A DNA stretch of 64,000 nucleotides from Carposina sasakii (taxonomy: Eukaryota; Arthropoda; Insecta; Lepidoptera; Carposinidae). Location of the stretch: the NCBI GenBank assembly GCA_014607495.2, contig CP053160.1:6386001-6450000 (forward strand), read 5' to 3'. Position numbers and translations under genes: made by a program. Of this stretch, positions 11,461 through 20,210 are shown piece by piece. The notes under the pieces were generated by a model. That model made no database searches. It had not been told where the DNA came from and saw nothing but the letters and a program-made list of their open reading frames with translations. How positions within the stretch are numbered: the stretch's first letter is position 1; each line of letters starts with the position of its first letter.

Positions 11461-11716
11461 ATATACATATAATCACGCCTTTATCCCTTATGGGGTAGGC
11501 AGAGCACCAAAGGCCGATAGAACCACATGGTGCCACTTCTGACCAATTTTAAGGGTATACTTGAGATGTACAAGTTCGATTAGTAGGGACAGGTGGTCAG
11601 CCCATCGCCTACAAAACACCAAGACCCTCTTGTCCCTCTACTGACTTGTATAGTATGTCCGGGAAGAGAAGCAGCTGTAGTATTATACTTTTTTTTCACA
11701 TCCAGAGCAGCATAGA
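11461..11716 (+). repeat. Interspersed repeat ('cacgcctttatccctta' type), copy 1
   Basis: A ~255-bp block from 'aatcacgcctttatccctta' through 'ggccgatagaaccacatggt', 'cgcctacaaaacacc' and 'ccgggaagagaagcagctg' to 'ccagagcagcatag'. The same order is found inverted at 53035-53265, so it is a discrete dispersed element, probably a SINE or LINE fragment of Lepidoptera. Confidence 0.8.
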
Positions 11717-12180
11717 AGAAGGTAGGTATATACTCGTATTATTACATTGCTTAGGCTACGATGTAAAAAACTTATACTCTCTGTCTCTGTGATCTTATTG
11801 TATAATTATCCTCAAAAGGCAATATCTAGTGTAGTAAAATATCTTTTAGAGCAAAATGATGAACGTTGAGAGCGCTTACCCGATTAATAAGATTATTGGA
11901 TCACTATTAAAAGTGGGCATTTTCCGGGTCAACGAGCTTTCGGGTGAAATATGGGCGCTCCGTAGTTTATTGACTGGTCTCTGTAGACGAAAACCAAGCA
12001 AATTTACTATCTATTATATTATTCTGCAGGCCTTTACTCTTGTTTTAAGAATATTCAGTTTGGATATTTAATTTGAATGAGTGTTTGGAATTTTAAAAAA
12101 ATCGGCAGTTACCTATCTTACATGGACGTCAGAAAACGACATAGGTTATTTAGATAGCAGATATGAAGTCTCTTTATATA
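11717..12180. other. No gene recognised
   Basis: Unique-looking. A 71-codon open frame at 11856-12071 has no domain. Confidence 0.4.
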
Positions 12181-12850
12181 GTGGCCCGCCCTCGCTTCGC
12201 TTCGGTAATATCAGTACATAGCTGCAACTTCATATGCAGGTACAGCGGTTTTCGTAGGGACTCCCGTTGGTCCCCTTCCGTGGGAATTTCGGGAAATCCG
12301 TTCTTAGAGCTTCCTTATAGCCCTAATCACATTTCAGCTTTGTATAAATAGCGGTTTTCGTAAAAATTTTAAATTCCCGTAACTCCCCTTCCCATGGGAA
12401 TTTCGATAAATCCGTTCTTAGTGCTCCCTTGCAGTCCCTAATGAAACATACAGGTCCAGTGTCGCAGTTGTCGTAAAAAAATTAATTCCCGTCCGCTTCC
12501 CGTGGGATTTGGAAAATCCGAATTCCCATTTGTATTCGGGAAATCCGTTTTTAGTCCTCCTCGTTGTCCCAATGAACATATATGCCCGATTTCAGCTTCA
12601 TATGTATAGCGGTTCTCGAAAATTATGAATTCCCGTTGTGGGAATTTCGGGAATTCCGTTTTAGTCCTTCCTCGTTATCCCCAATGAACATATATGTCCG
12701 ATATCAGCTTTATATGTATAGCGGTTTCGTAAAAAATGTATATCGGAAAATTCTTATAGCCTATGTTCATCTAGGTCCAATAGGATTCTAACGGTGAAAG
12801 AATTTTTGAAATCGGTCCAGTAGTTTCGGAGCCTGGCGTAGATTTTTGAG
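12181..12850 (+). repeat. Degenerate ~110-bp tandem array in a retroelement 3' region
   Basis: Five diverged units each carry 'agcggttttcgtaaaa', 'aattcccgt', 'cccgtgggaatttcgggaaa' and 'tccgttcttagtgctcc', then 'atgaacatatatgtccgat'. Units start near 12244, 12352, 12462, 12604 and 12718, with spacings of about 108, 110, 142 and 114. The block ends with 'gaaatcggtccagtagtttc', a common lepidopteran LINE/SINE tail motif. It is best explained as the internally repeated 3' untranslated region of a non-LTR retrotransposon. No reverse transcriptase is attached. Confidence 0.7.
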
Positions 12851-13354
12851 ACTAGTCAATAAAGGTCAGAGTTGATTTCGAAAATTCCCCAAAAATATAA
12901 TAGGAAAATGTCTAAAGATATGATTTAAGCCCAATGTATTAGTAATGGAATAATTTTGACCCTGTAAAACTTCTCTGCTAGAATGTATTGGGCCGTGATC
13001 ATATCAGGATACTCGAGGACAAATGGCCCGTGAAAAACCCTTTCAAGTTGATTTGTTTTGTTTACAGACATTGTGGACTGTTTCAGCTTTAGGTACTTAT
13101 TTAGGTCGTCATCTACCTCCGATTTGTCTTCTTAGGTATTATTGTTTTTTATGCTGGACCTCATTATCATACTCGTCATTTAAGCCATAGGAAGTCCACT
13201 GCTGAACATAGAACCTATCAATGATGTTTGTATGATGTACCTATAGGTATTTACATATAATGTAATTCTGAATCCGTGGACATGGATTCAACAATTGAAT
13301 CGGGTGCACGGAGTTCAATTCTAACTACCTATAAGTATTTATATTTATTTACTA
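12851..13354. other. Unique-looking with one retroelement tail fragment
   Basis: 13160-13222 carries 'catttaagccataggaagtc' and 'cactgctgaacatag', the same family as 1311-1370. The rest holds nothing supported. Confidence 0.45.
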
Positions 13355-13660
13355 GTGGACGCCCGCGACTCCGTCCGCGTGGACTACAGAAAAAACAAAA
13401 TGTCGAAATTATCCGGGAAAAAAACGTTTTCATGGGATAAAGTAGCCTATATGTTAAGTGGGACCTGTCACAGTATATTCCTAAAAACTGAATCAGAATC
13501 GGTTCAGCCGTTGACATTAGCGTGCACAAAAACAGACAAAAATTCCAAAAAACATTATTTTGGGTACTATTGCGTTGATAAAGGTCTCGTATAATTTTTT
13601 TCACATATATCTTCAATGTACAGACACCGATTCGTTACATTTTTATTATATGTATAGATA
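13355..13660 (+). repeat. SINE-like repeat ('actccgtccgcgtgg' head), copy 1
   Basis: The head 'gcgactccgtccgcgtgg' is followed by 'atgtcgaaattatccggg', 'gattagcgtgcacaaa'-like sequence, 'ttttgggtactattgcgttg' and 'tcatatatcttcaatgtaca', ending 'cgttacatttttattatatg'. Two further copies are inverted at 19571-19858 and 50061-50357. It shares the head with the 1021 and 62121 repeats but has a different tail, so these are two families or subfamilies with a common head. Confidence 0.85.
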
Positions 13661-14935
13661 AAAGATAGATAAGTATTTAGTATGTATTTATTGACAATAA
13701 AACAGATTGTTTGCATTTAATTAAATTCACAATGCCTAGAAAGTATTCATATAAAATTCCTATAAAATAGCATGTTTTAACCAACCCAATGCAGCTGACA
13801 AATCCATTACGAAACACACACTATTCAAACACTATCAAAAGCGAATCTTTCATCAAATTAAAAAATCTCACGTACGTCCAAGCAATTGTCTTAAAAATAG
13901 GATCTGCGACGCACCTCGAGGGCTTCGCCTTAACGAGGAAATAGTGGTCGTAAATCACGAGAAATTCGTTCTTATTGAATTTCCTTTTGTCGGTGAACGG
14001 AAACTAGCCTCGGTTTTTTGTTCCAAATGGTCGCATTAGACATGTTTAGTTTTTTGACCCGCACTTTTTTTGTTGCGTGTCAACAGTACCTTAATCACTT
14101 TGGTTTTTCATTGATCTTTCATGCCGGTTTTTTGTAATAATTCTGAACCGTTTTAATTTTAGCTATTCAATATCAAGCATGGTTTTTATGCGTCTGCAGA
14201 CCGTTTATTTTTTACTTTGCAAGTTATTAAAACTACATCAGCAAAAGCTTTAAAAGCAATTTACTGGTAATTCGAAAGCTTACATATTTAAACTTAGATA
14301 AATTATTCCATGTTTAAATCTTAACACACAATACAAACACAAAGGTATAAAAGTATCGAAGCTATAATAAGCATAATTACCATTAGTGTAGGTACTAACA
14401 TTCTACAAGAGAAAATTATTCAGCTATAACTAAACGCTTCTTAAACACAGTTTATAATTTAAACTGTTTGGCAAACTACTAGGACGTACTCAATTCACAT
14501 AGGACCAGCCGTAGATTTCATTGCGGCGACTACTCTATACAAGTAGAGCGCTTGCCTGTAACTTCGTTTGGGGGCAGCAATGCATGTGATGCCCTAGCTG
14601 CAAATGTGGGTCATGACGAGAGAGTATTGGAAAATAATAATAATTATGAACTTATGCGCGGAATGGTGGTCTGAGTTAGCTTGTCTGGTTAATCTGTTCG
14701 CTGATTAAAATGAATTTTGACATAAATTAATATTACTAATCTAGATTTTATAATGTAATATTGAGTTTCATAGGTTCCAACGCAAAATAAAATAGATTTG
14801 TACTTATGTATGTATGGTTCCTTTGTTATTAGGTGAGGTATAATATAACGTCCCTAAAATTAAATAACTTGGAGTAATCCGAGGTGAAAAGTGACATTTT
14901 GTATTGAAAAGTCTTAAACATATTTTTATAAGGAG
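13661..14935. other. No gene recognised
   Basis: AT-rich, with somewhat more mixed composition at 13900-14120 and 14510-14640. No repeat or coding match made. Confidence 0.4.
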
Positions 14936-14938
14936 TAC

Positions 14939-15160
14939 CTATCTTCCTTTAGATAGACTGCGTTTTGATATTGGACACAGATTTCCCATAAAAAATTTAC
15001 TATGTTGAATAGGTGAACGACCGGCAACATCAACTAAGGGTGGATCAGTTTTGCCGATGGGTTTTCCAGGCAGATTACGAGGGTCCGATATCGCCAGATC
15101 TTTGCCCAATTGGTCGCACTCGGCTTGGGTATTCACGCATTTGTAAAGATAGCACATTGA
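14939..15160 (-). other. Unidentified open segment with coding-like codon use
   Basis: The minus strand is open for at least 72 codons, including CVNTQAECDQLGKDLAIS and DPRNLPGKPIGKTDPP. Codon use is balanced, unlike the A/T-biased chance frames nearby. I do not recognise the family. Similar-looking DNA seems to occur as a dispersed repeat in moths, so it may be a fragment of a transposon protein. The complementary plus strand is open too, so coding is unproven. It lies just left of a LINE remnant but in the opposite orientation. Confidence 0.3.
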
Positions 15161-15284
15161 TTGGTTATATTCCCGTCGCGAAACTCGTGTATCGTCTCTT
15201 ATTTTGGAAGGATTTTCTTTTTACTTCTATTTTTACAAAGTAGTATTTTTAATAAGTAAAGTAAGTATTTTTGAATACCTTTTC

Positions 15285-15500
15285 TCACGGGAGCGACCCT
15301 TAAGGTCAATGACTGCTTCTCTACTCAAAACTTCACGACATAATTCCGGAGCATATCGGTATTCTTTTACTGTATATGCAATTAGACTGTGGAACTCACT
15401 TCTGCACTCCATAAGAGACTCTCCGTCCATAGGCATTTAAAAAAATAGTTAAGAAACTATTACCTGTCTCTTCCTTAATTCTTTCACTGTGTTATTATCT
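15285..15500 (+). pseudogene. C-terminal end of a non-LTR (LINE) reverse-transcriptase ORF2
   Basis: The plus strand encodes KTSRHNSGAYRYSFTVYAIR, then LWNSLLHSIRDSPSIGI (about 15323-15436). The pattern YRxSFTVxAIRLWNxLxxxIRxxxSxxxFK is characteristic of the last ~60 residues of Jockey/Daphne/CR1-type LINE ORF2 proteins. Immediately after IGI the frame hits a stop at an A7 run (15439-15445). One base shift there restores a basic continuation that ends at a TAG near 15502. The endonuclease and catalytic RT domains are missing, consistent with 5' truncation. The clade is not resolved. Confidence 0.75.
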
Positions 15501-16456
15501 GATATAGTTTGAATAGGTCACAATATAATGTTTGTATGTATTGTATAGATAAATTAGTATGTAGTAGTATTATAGATATATATTTTATTATATATATGTA
15601 TGTCCCTATTATGTATGTATCTAAGTAGATAATTAAGTATTGATATTATTTAGTAAACATATTTATTTTGTGTTAAGTTTATTTATATTTTAATACGTGT
15701 GCACATATGATATTCCTTTTATATATTATAAAATTTTCTTTGTACTTAATGGTTTGCTGGAAGAAATCTCTTTTAGAGATAAGCTCGCCTTTGTACTATT
15801 TCTTTTTCAACTTACTGTCTAATAAAAAATGTATGTGTACAATAAAGAATATTAATTGTTCCTTTTTGCTAAAATCTAGTTCGTATGCTAAGTGGGCAAT
15901 TTAAGCTTACGTGAGTGTAAAAACATGAAGAAGAGATTACTAACTTTTAATGGCTAGATATCCTCTTTTCCAATTTTATGTAATCAATGGGTAATATTAT
16001 GAACCAAGAAATTTGGCTATAAAGAGCAAATAAAACATATAAATAAGGGATGACTATGAATACACGCATATGGCGAGCGAACTACTTTGGATGGAACTTA
16101 AGAAAAATCTGACTACATATTTAAGTTTTTTATACAGTTTTCAATAGCAGAAACGGGGTCAATTCTTTATTTGCAGAGTTCATAACTTTTAACGACTTGG
16201 AAACGAATCCCCTTCAGAGATGGAACTATCGAAATAAAATACTTATCCCGTTGTTTCTGCTGCCGGTTTGAATTTACTAAGCAATTGTACTTTGAACTTT
16301 TTCTCATATTATTTATTTTTACGGGAAAACTATCTTATTAGAACATCGTGCTTTTGAATTACTATAAAATACATAGCACAATTCACAAAGGGTATGTATG
16401 GTGCGTCTCGCTCGGTGGATAGTAGGTATATTAAATTGTAATGTTAGATGTAGGAT
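15501..16456 (+). other. AT-rich stretch, partly LINE 3' region
   Basis: The first few hundred bases are rich in 'tatgtatgta' and 'tatata' runs and follow the LINE stop codon, so they are probably its 3' untranslated region. No clear end was found. The remainder is unique-looking. Confidence 0.4.
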
Positions 16457-16690
16457 AAGTAAATGTGCTGTAGCCTTTTATTTATAGTTTTGGGTTTATT
16501 TGTGCTTGAAGAGGGATGACGGCAGTGTTCAGAAAAACCAGTAATGGTTTATGTAAACACTGTTGGCACGAACTATTGTGAGTTATGTAGAAATAAATAA
16601 AAAAATATTTTTTTTTACTTCCCGTTGGCCCCATGATGGGGACAAAATCATGGGGCCAACGGGAATACAGGCTATTAGTGATGATTCAGT
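16457..16690 (+). repeat. Left ~234-bp direct repeat flanking the piggyBac region
   Basis: Begins 'aagtaaatgtgctgtagcc' and ends 'ttagtgatgattcagt'. The same sequence recurs in the same orientation at 19951-20210. The copies differ mostly by small gaps in this one (for example 'gggttta' versus 'gggtccctta'), with few substitutions. Each copy carries a strong hairpin near its right end. The piggyBac terminal repeat begins 20 bp to the right. Confidence 0.9.
16621..16663. repeat. Perfect 17-bp-stem GC-rich hairpin
   Basis: CCCGTTGGCCCCATGAT (16621-16637) pairs exactly with 16647-16663 across a 9-base loop, very GC-rich for this window. It is repeated in the right-hand direct repeat with one arm slightly altered. 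GC hairpins near a 3' end occur in Helitrons, but no CTRR end was identified in the expected place. Confidence 0.85.
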
Positions 16691-16881
16691 AACTGTAATT
16701 CACCTACTTTTAACCCTATACTTGACACTGTGAACTTAAATGCACATTCAATTTAGATTTTTTTTAATGGAAAATATAACATCATTTTAATAATAGCTCA
16801 AAGTAACTTCGTAAACGTTTATTTACGTCAGGAAAAGACAACTATATCTTTCTCGCTTACACATTGTCAGTGGTGAACAAA

Positions 16882-16917
16882 ATGGCGAGCAGTCGATTGA
16901 CGCCCGCGCAACTCTCT
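16882..16917 (+). CDS. piggyBac transposase, short first coding exon
   Basis: ATG in AAAATGG context opens 12 codons (MASSRLTPAQLS) ending exactly at CTCTCT|GTAAGT. The intron 16918-17371 (454 bp) ends TTTCTTTCAG directly before an ATG that continues in frame. Both splice sites are near consensus, and the phase is compatible with the main exon at 17372. Translation could alternatively begin at 17372. The intron contains the tandem array at 17063-17255. Confidence 0.5.
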
Positions 16918-17062
16918 GTAAGTATCCTATTTTAACTCAATTTAATTAACTTATATGGTCGAAATTGCTATATTTTTACTTTCTCAAAGGTTTATGCTAT
17001 TGTTTGGTGACATTATTTTTGTAATATATTATATGAATATATAGTAATTCACGATTTGTTAT

Positions 17063-17255
17063 ATGTGTGCATTAAAATACACACTGCCTGGTTCAGAGTG
17101 CAGGACTCAATATTTACTGTGTATATTTAAATGCACACTGCCTGCTTCGCTATGAATAATATCAAATTTGTAATGTGCATATAAATAAACACTGTCAACG
17201 TCAAAGACTATTACTGTTTGTGAATGTTGTGTCTATAAATGCACATTGCCTACTG
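17063..17255 (+). repeat. Four-unit 54-55 bp tandem array upstream of the transposase
   Basis: Units starting near 17063, 17117, 17172 and 17226 each have 'tgtgyatat', then 'taaatgcacactgcctg', with an imperfect GTGCAT/ATGCAC dyad. A related 'gtgaacttaaatgcacattc' sits 15 bp inside the left terminus at about 16729, and 'attgcctac' recurs at 19513 near the right side. Repeats of this sort near transposon ends often bind transposase, but that role is inferred. Confidence 0.75.
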
Positions 17256-17371
17256 TACTACAACATACTCGAGCCTTTGTTTAGATATAATTTTTCTCGT
17301 AATACACCCCTACTAGGTACTACCCCTTACACAAAATTCCTATTCCTCAGCTTGCAATAATTTTCTTTCAG

Positions 17372-19382
17372 ATGACTAGAGGTCGAAAAATTCTAGCTTT
17401 AGTTCCTAAATGCGGAGCCAAGTCTGATGTAGATTCCAGCGAATCCTCCGAAGATGAAATCCAGATGTGTAGACCTCATCAAGTCGTCTCCGAGGACAGT
17501 TCTCCTGTTCGATCAATAGCGTCTTCTGTCGAAAATTTAAATATCTCCGATAGTGATGACTGTGGGTATCGAGAAGTATACGCTGTTGCTTCTGTCCATG
17601 GACAGCCGAGATTCAGATACAACACTATCGATTCTACTCCAAATTCACCTTCTATTCTTCAACATGATCCTGACATTATACTGCCTTCACCATCAGTTTA
17701 TATTCCACCGTCACCATCAATAGACTCAATCTGCAGTCCCGCACAGTCAGCGCCTGCTGCAACTCCAGCATCTGTCGCACCTGCAGCAGCTACTGTGCGT
17801 CTTCGGCGTTATAAGAAAAATCCGATAATTGTAAAGAAAAAAGTATTGAAACCTACCAAAATATTTCCTAAATGGACAGGAATGAATTTCAAGGAGCAGC
17901 ACACATAGAAGAAAATATGATTTTCGAATCTACAGATATTGAGAAATCGCCGCTTGATTACTTTAAGCTATTTTTTTACTGACGATATACAAGAACTAAT
18001 AGTATATCATTCCAATTTATATTCTGTACAGAAAAAGGGCACTTCAATAAATATTAATAAAGACGACATTAAAGATTTATAGCTATAAATATTTTAATGG
18101 GTGTTGTTGACATGCCGGCATATACCGATTACTGGTCAAATGACTTTAAATACGGCAATATTGCTGAAGTCATGACACTAAAGAAATTTCAGTCTATTCG
18201 ACGTTACATTCACTTTAATGACAATTTAAAAGATGATGGTGACAGGTACTATAAAATAAGGCCGTTAGTAGAAAAAGTTCGATATAACTGCACAACTAAT
18301 ATACCTGAAGGGAGACATTTCAGCATCGACGAGATGATGGTGCCTACAAGGGTACTAGAGCCGGCAGTCGAAAACAATATGTGCGGAATAAACCCAAAAA
18401 ATGGGGATTTAAGTTTTTTGTTCGTGCTTCACCATCTGGCCTCGTGTATGATTTTGTTATTATGGAGGAGACGACACTTTCAGACTCCATACATTACTGA
18501 GAGGGAAAAAGGTATGGGTCTCGGGGCTAAAGTTGTTATAGCTTTGGCCCAATCTATCAGCAAAAACCATGCTCTGTACTATATTTTGACAACTTTTTTA
18601 CGTCAATTGAATTGATGCATCATTTAAGAAATGAGTATGGTATATTCTCCTTAGGTACTGTCAGGGCAAATCGACTTCGAGGGGCAGAGAAAAAAATTAC
18701 AAGCGACAAGGAGTTGAAGAAAAAGGCAGAGGGGCTTTTGCACAGGTCGTGTCCAACGAACACAATATCGCTGTTGTGAAGTGGTTTGACAACAAATTTG
18801 TCATGGCTGCAAGTACTTATGTCGACGCCCATCCTGTTCAGAATATAATGCGGTATAAGAAAGAAGAAAAGAAGAAAGGTCCAGTAACATGCCCAAATTT
18901 AATAAAGCACTATAACGGAAGTATGGGTGGAGTTGACCTAGCCGATATGTTAGTCGCTTTATACCGTACAGATTTAAAAGGCCATCGTGGTATTTAGTAT
19001 TGTTTTCTCAGATTCTAGACATCTGCGTTAATAATTCCTGGTTACTGTATCGTCACGAGAATAGTGGTAAACATAAACTAATGCCACTCAAGAAGTTTCG
19101 ATTTAATTTATTTAGGCAACTGCGTTTTTTTTGAGAGGATTTCTTCTAATCTACAACCTGACGGTCTTTTCAAATCTGTAAGAAAAGTAAAGAAACCAGT
19201 TGCGGCGAGGCCTGATGACGCTACTCGTTTTTGACCTGACAGGACATCTTCCTACTTTTACGACAAAAGGCAGGTGTAGAAACTGTAACAAACACCAAAC
19301 CAAATTTTTTTGTTCAAAGTGTAACGCACGGCTATGTATAATTGAAGGTCGAAATTGCTATATCGATTTTCACACTAAGTAG
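17372..19382 (+). pseudogene. piggyBac-like transposase, main exon with many frame breaks
   Basis: The reading starts MTRGRKILALVPKCG, then an acidic Ser-rich N-terminus, then the conserved core (MGVVDMPAYTDYWSND from 18097). The catalytic Asp codons are all present: in FSIDEMM (GAC 18328-18330), in YFDNFF (GAC 18588-18590) and in GGVDLAD (GAC 18934-18936). The C-terminal Cys-rich finger (CRNCNKHQ, CSKC) ends at the stop after 19382. About 11 shifts break the frame, near 17893, 17971, 18076, 18343, 18458, 18494, 18562, 18720, 18986, 19125 and 19228, nearly all at short homopolymers. Length and domain order otherwise fit an approximately 600-residue family member. Either a recently dead gene or an intact one with uncorrected indels. 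Confidence 0.85.
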
Positions 19383-19570
19383 GATTAATTTGTTTTTTTT
19401 TTATATTGTTAGATATATATTTTAGTAGACTTTGATCTCAGAATATTGCGACTGATTTTTGTGATAATTATTAATAAGGTTATCTCTGTTTTTTTTCTTC
19501 AAATTTAGTGTTTATTGCCTACCATATCATCATGTAATACATAAATGTGGTACATCTATAGGTATATTCT

Positions 19571-19858
19571 ATATACATATAATAAAAATATCGCTATCTG
19601 TACATTGAAGATATATGAGAAAAAATACTATAGAAGACCTTATCAACGCAACAGTACCCAAAATATTGATTTTTGGAATTGTCTGTTTGTCTATGCGTTT
19701 TTGTGCACGCTAATCTCAGAAACGGCTGAACTGATTTCGATGGTACTTTTCAGTAAAATATTGTGATTGGTCCCACTTATATAGGCTACTTTTTATCACG
19801 GATAATTTCGACATTTTGTTTTTCTATAGTCCACGCGGACGGAGTCGCGGGCGTTCAC
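19571..19858 (-). repeat. SINE-like repeat ('actccgtccgcgtgg' head), copy 2
   Basis: Inverted copy of the 13355 element. The head is at the right (reverse complement of 'gcgactccgtccgcgtgg' near 19838-19855), and the tail 'aatatttttattatatg' is at the left. It sits between the piggyBac 3' end and the right direct repeat, and therefore may have displaced or obscured the piggyBac right terminus. Confidence 0.85.
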
Positions 19859-19950
19859 TAGTACCTACTTAATTCATAGACTAGTTCCTTAAAGATCTCA
19901 AAAGTTGTTGATATGTTATAACTTAGAGACTTTTATCTTAAGTTTTTTTC

Positions 19951-20210
19951 AAGTAAATGTGCTGTAGCCTTTTATTTATAGTTTTGGGTCCCTTATTTGT
20001 GCTTGAAGTTCAGGGATGACATGGCAGTGTTCATGTAAAAACCATTAGTAATGGTTTATTGTAAGCTTGACACTGTTGCACTTGAAGACTATTGTGAGTT
20101 ATGTAGAAACTGAAATACAGAGATTTTTTTTTTTTTTACTTCCTTTGGCCCCATGATGGGGACAAAATCATGGGGCCAACGGGAATACAGGCTATTAGTG
20201 ATGATTCAGT
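19951..20210 (+). repeat. Right ~260-bp direct repeat flanking the piggyBac region
   Basis: Same start ('aagtaaatgtgctgtagcc') and same end ('gatgattcagt') as 16457-16690, and the longer copy of the two. It includes the hairpin around 20146-20183, where the left arm lacks part of the CCCGTTGG seen in the left copy. Confidence 0.9.

Larger units (their letters stand above)
16710..19560 (+). mobile_element. piggyBac-like DNA transposon
   Basis: TTAA at 16710-16713 is followed by CCCTATACTTGACACTG, a plausible piggyBac-type left terminus (TTAA target, C-rich start). Inside is a two-exon transposase gene (16882-19382). The matching right terminal repeat and second TTAA were not found. The right edge lies somewhere between the stop at 19383 and the SINE at 19571, so the end given is approximate. 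The C-terminal Cys-rich domain and DDD core confirm the superfamily. Confidence 0.8.

Noticed and set aside
16621..16663. Rho-independent-type terminator
   Set aside because: The genome is eukaryotic and the stem is part of a repeated element. No T-tract follows the stem.
16457..16690. Helitron 3' end
   Set aside because: A GC hairpin is present, but no CTRR end follows at the usual distance and no TC start was identified. Kept only as a possibility in the finding on the direct repeats.
16457..20210. LTR retrotransposon bounded by the ~240-bp direct repeats
   Set aside because: No gag, protease, reverse transcriptase or integrase sequence, no primer-binding site and no target duplication was seen. 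The interior is a piggyBac element and a SINE.
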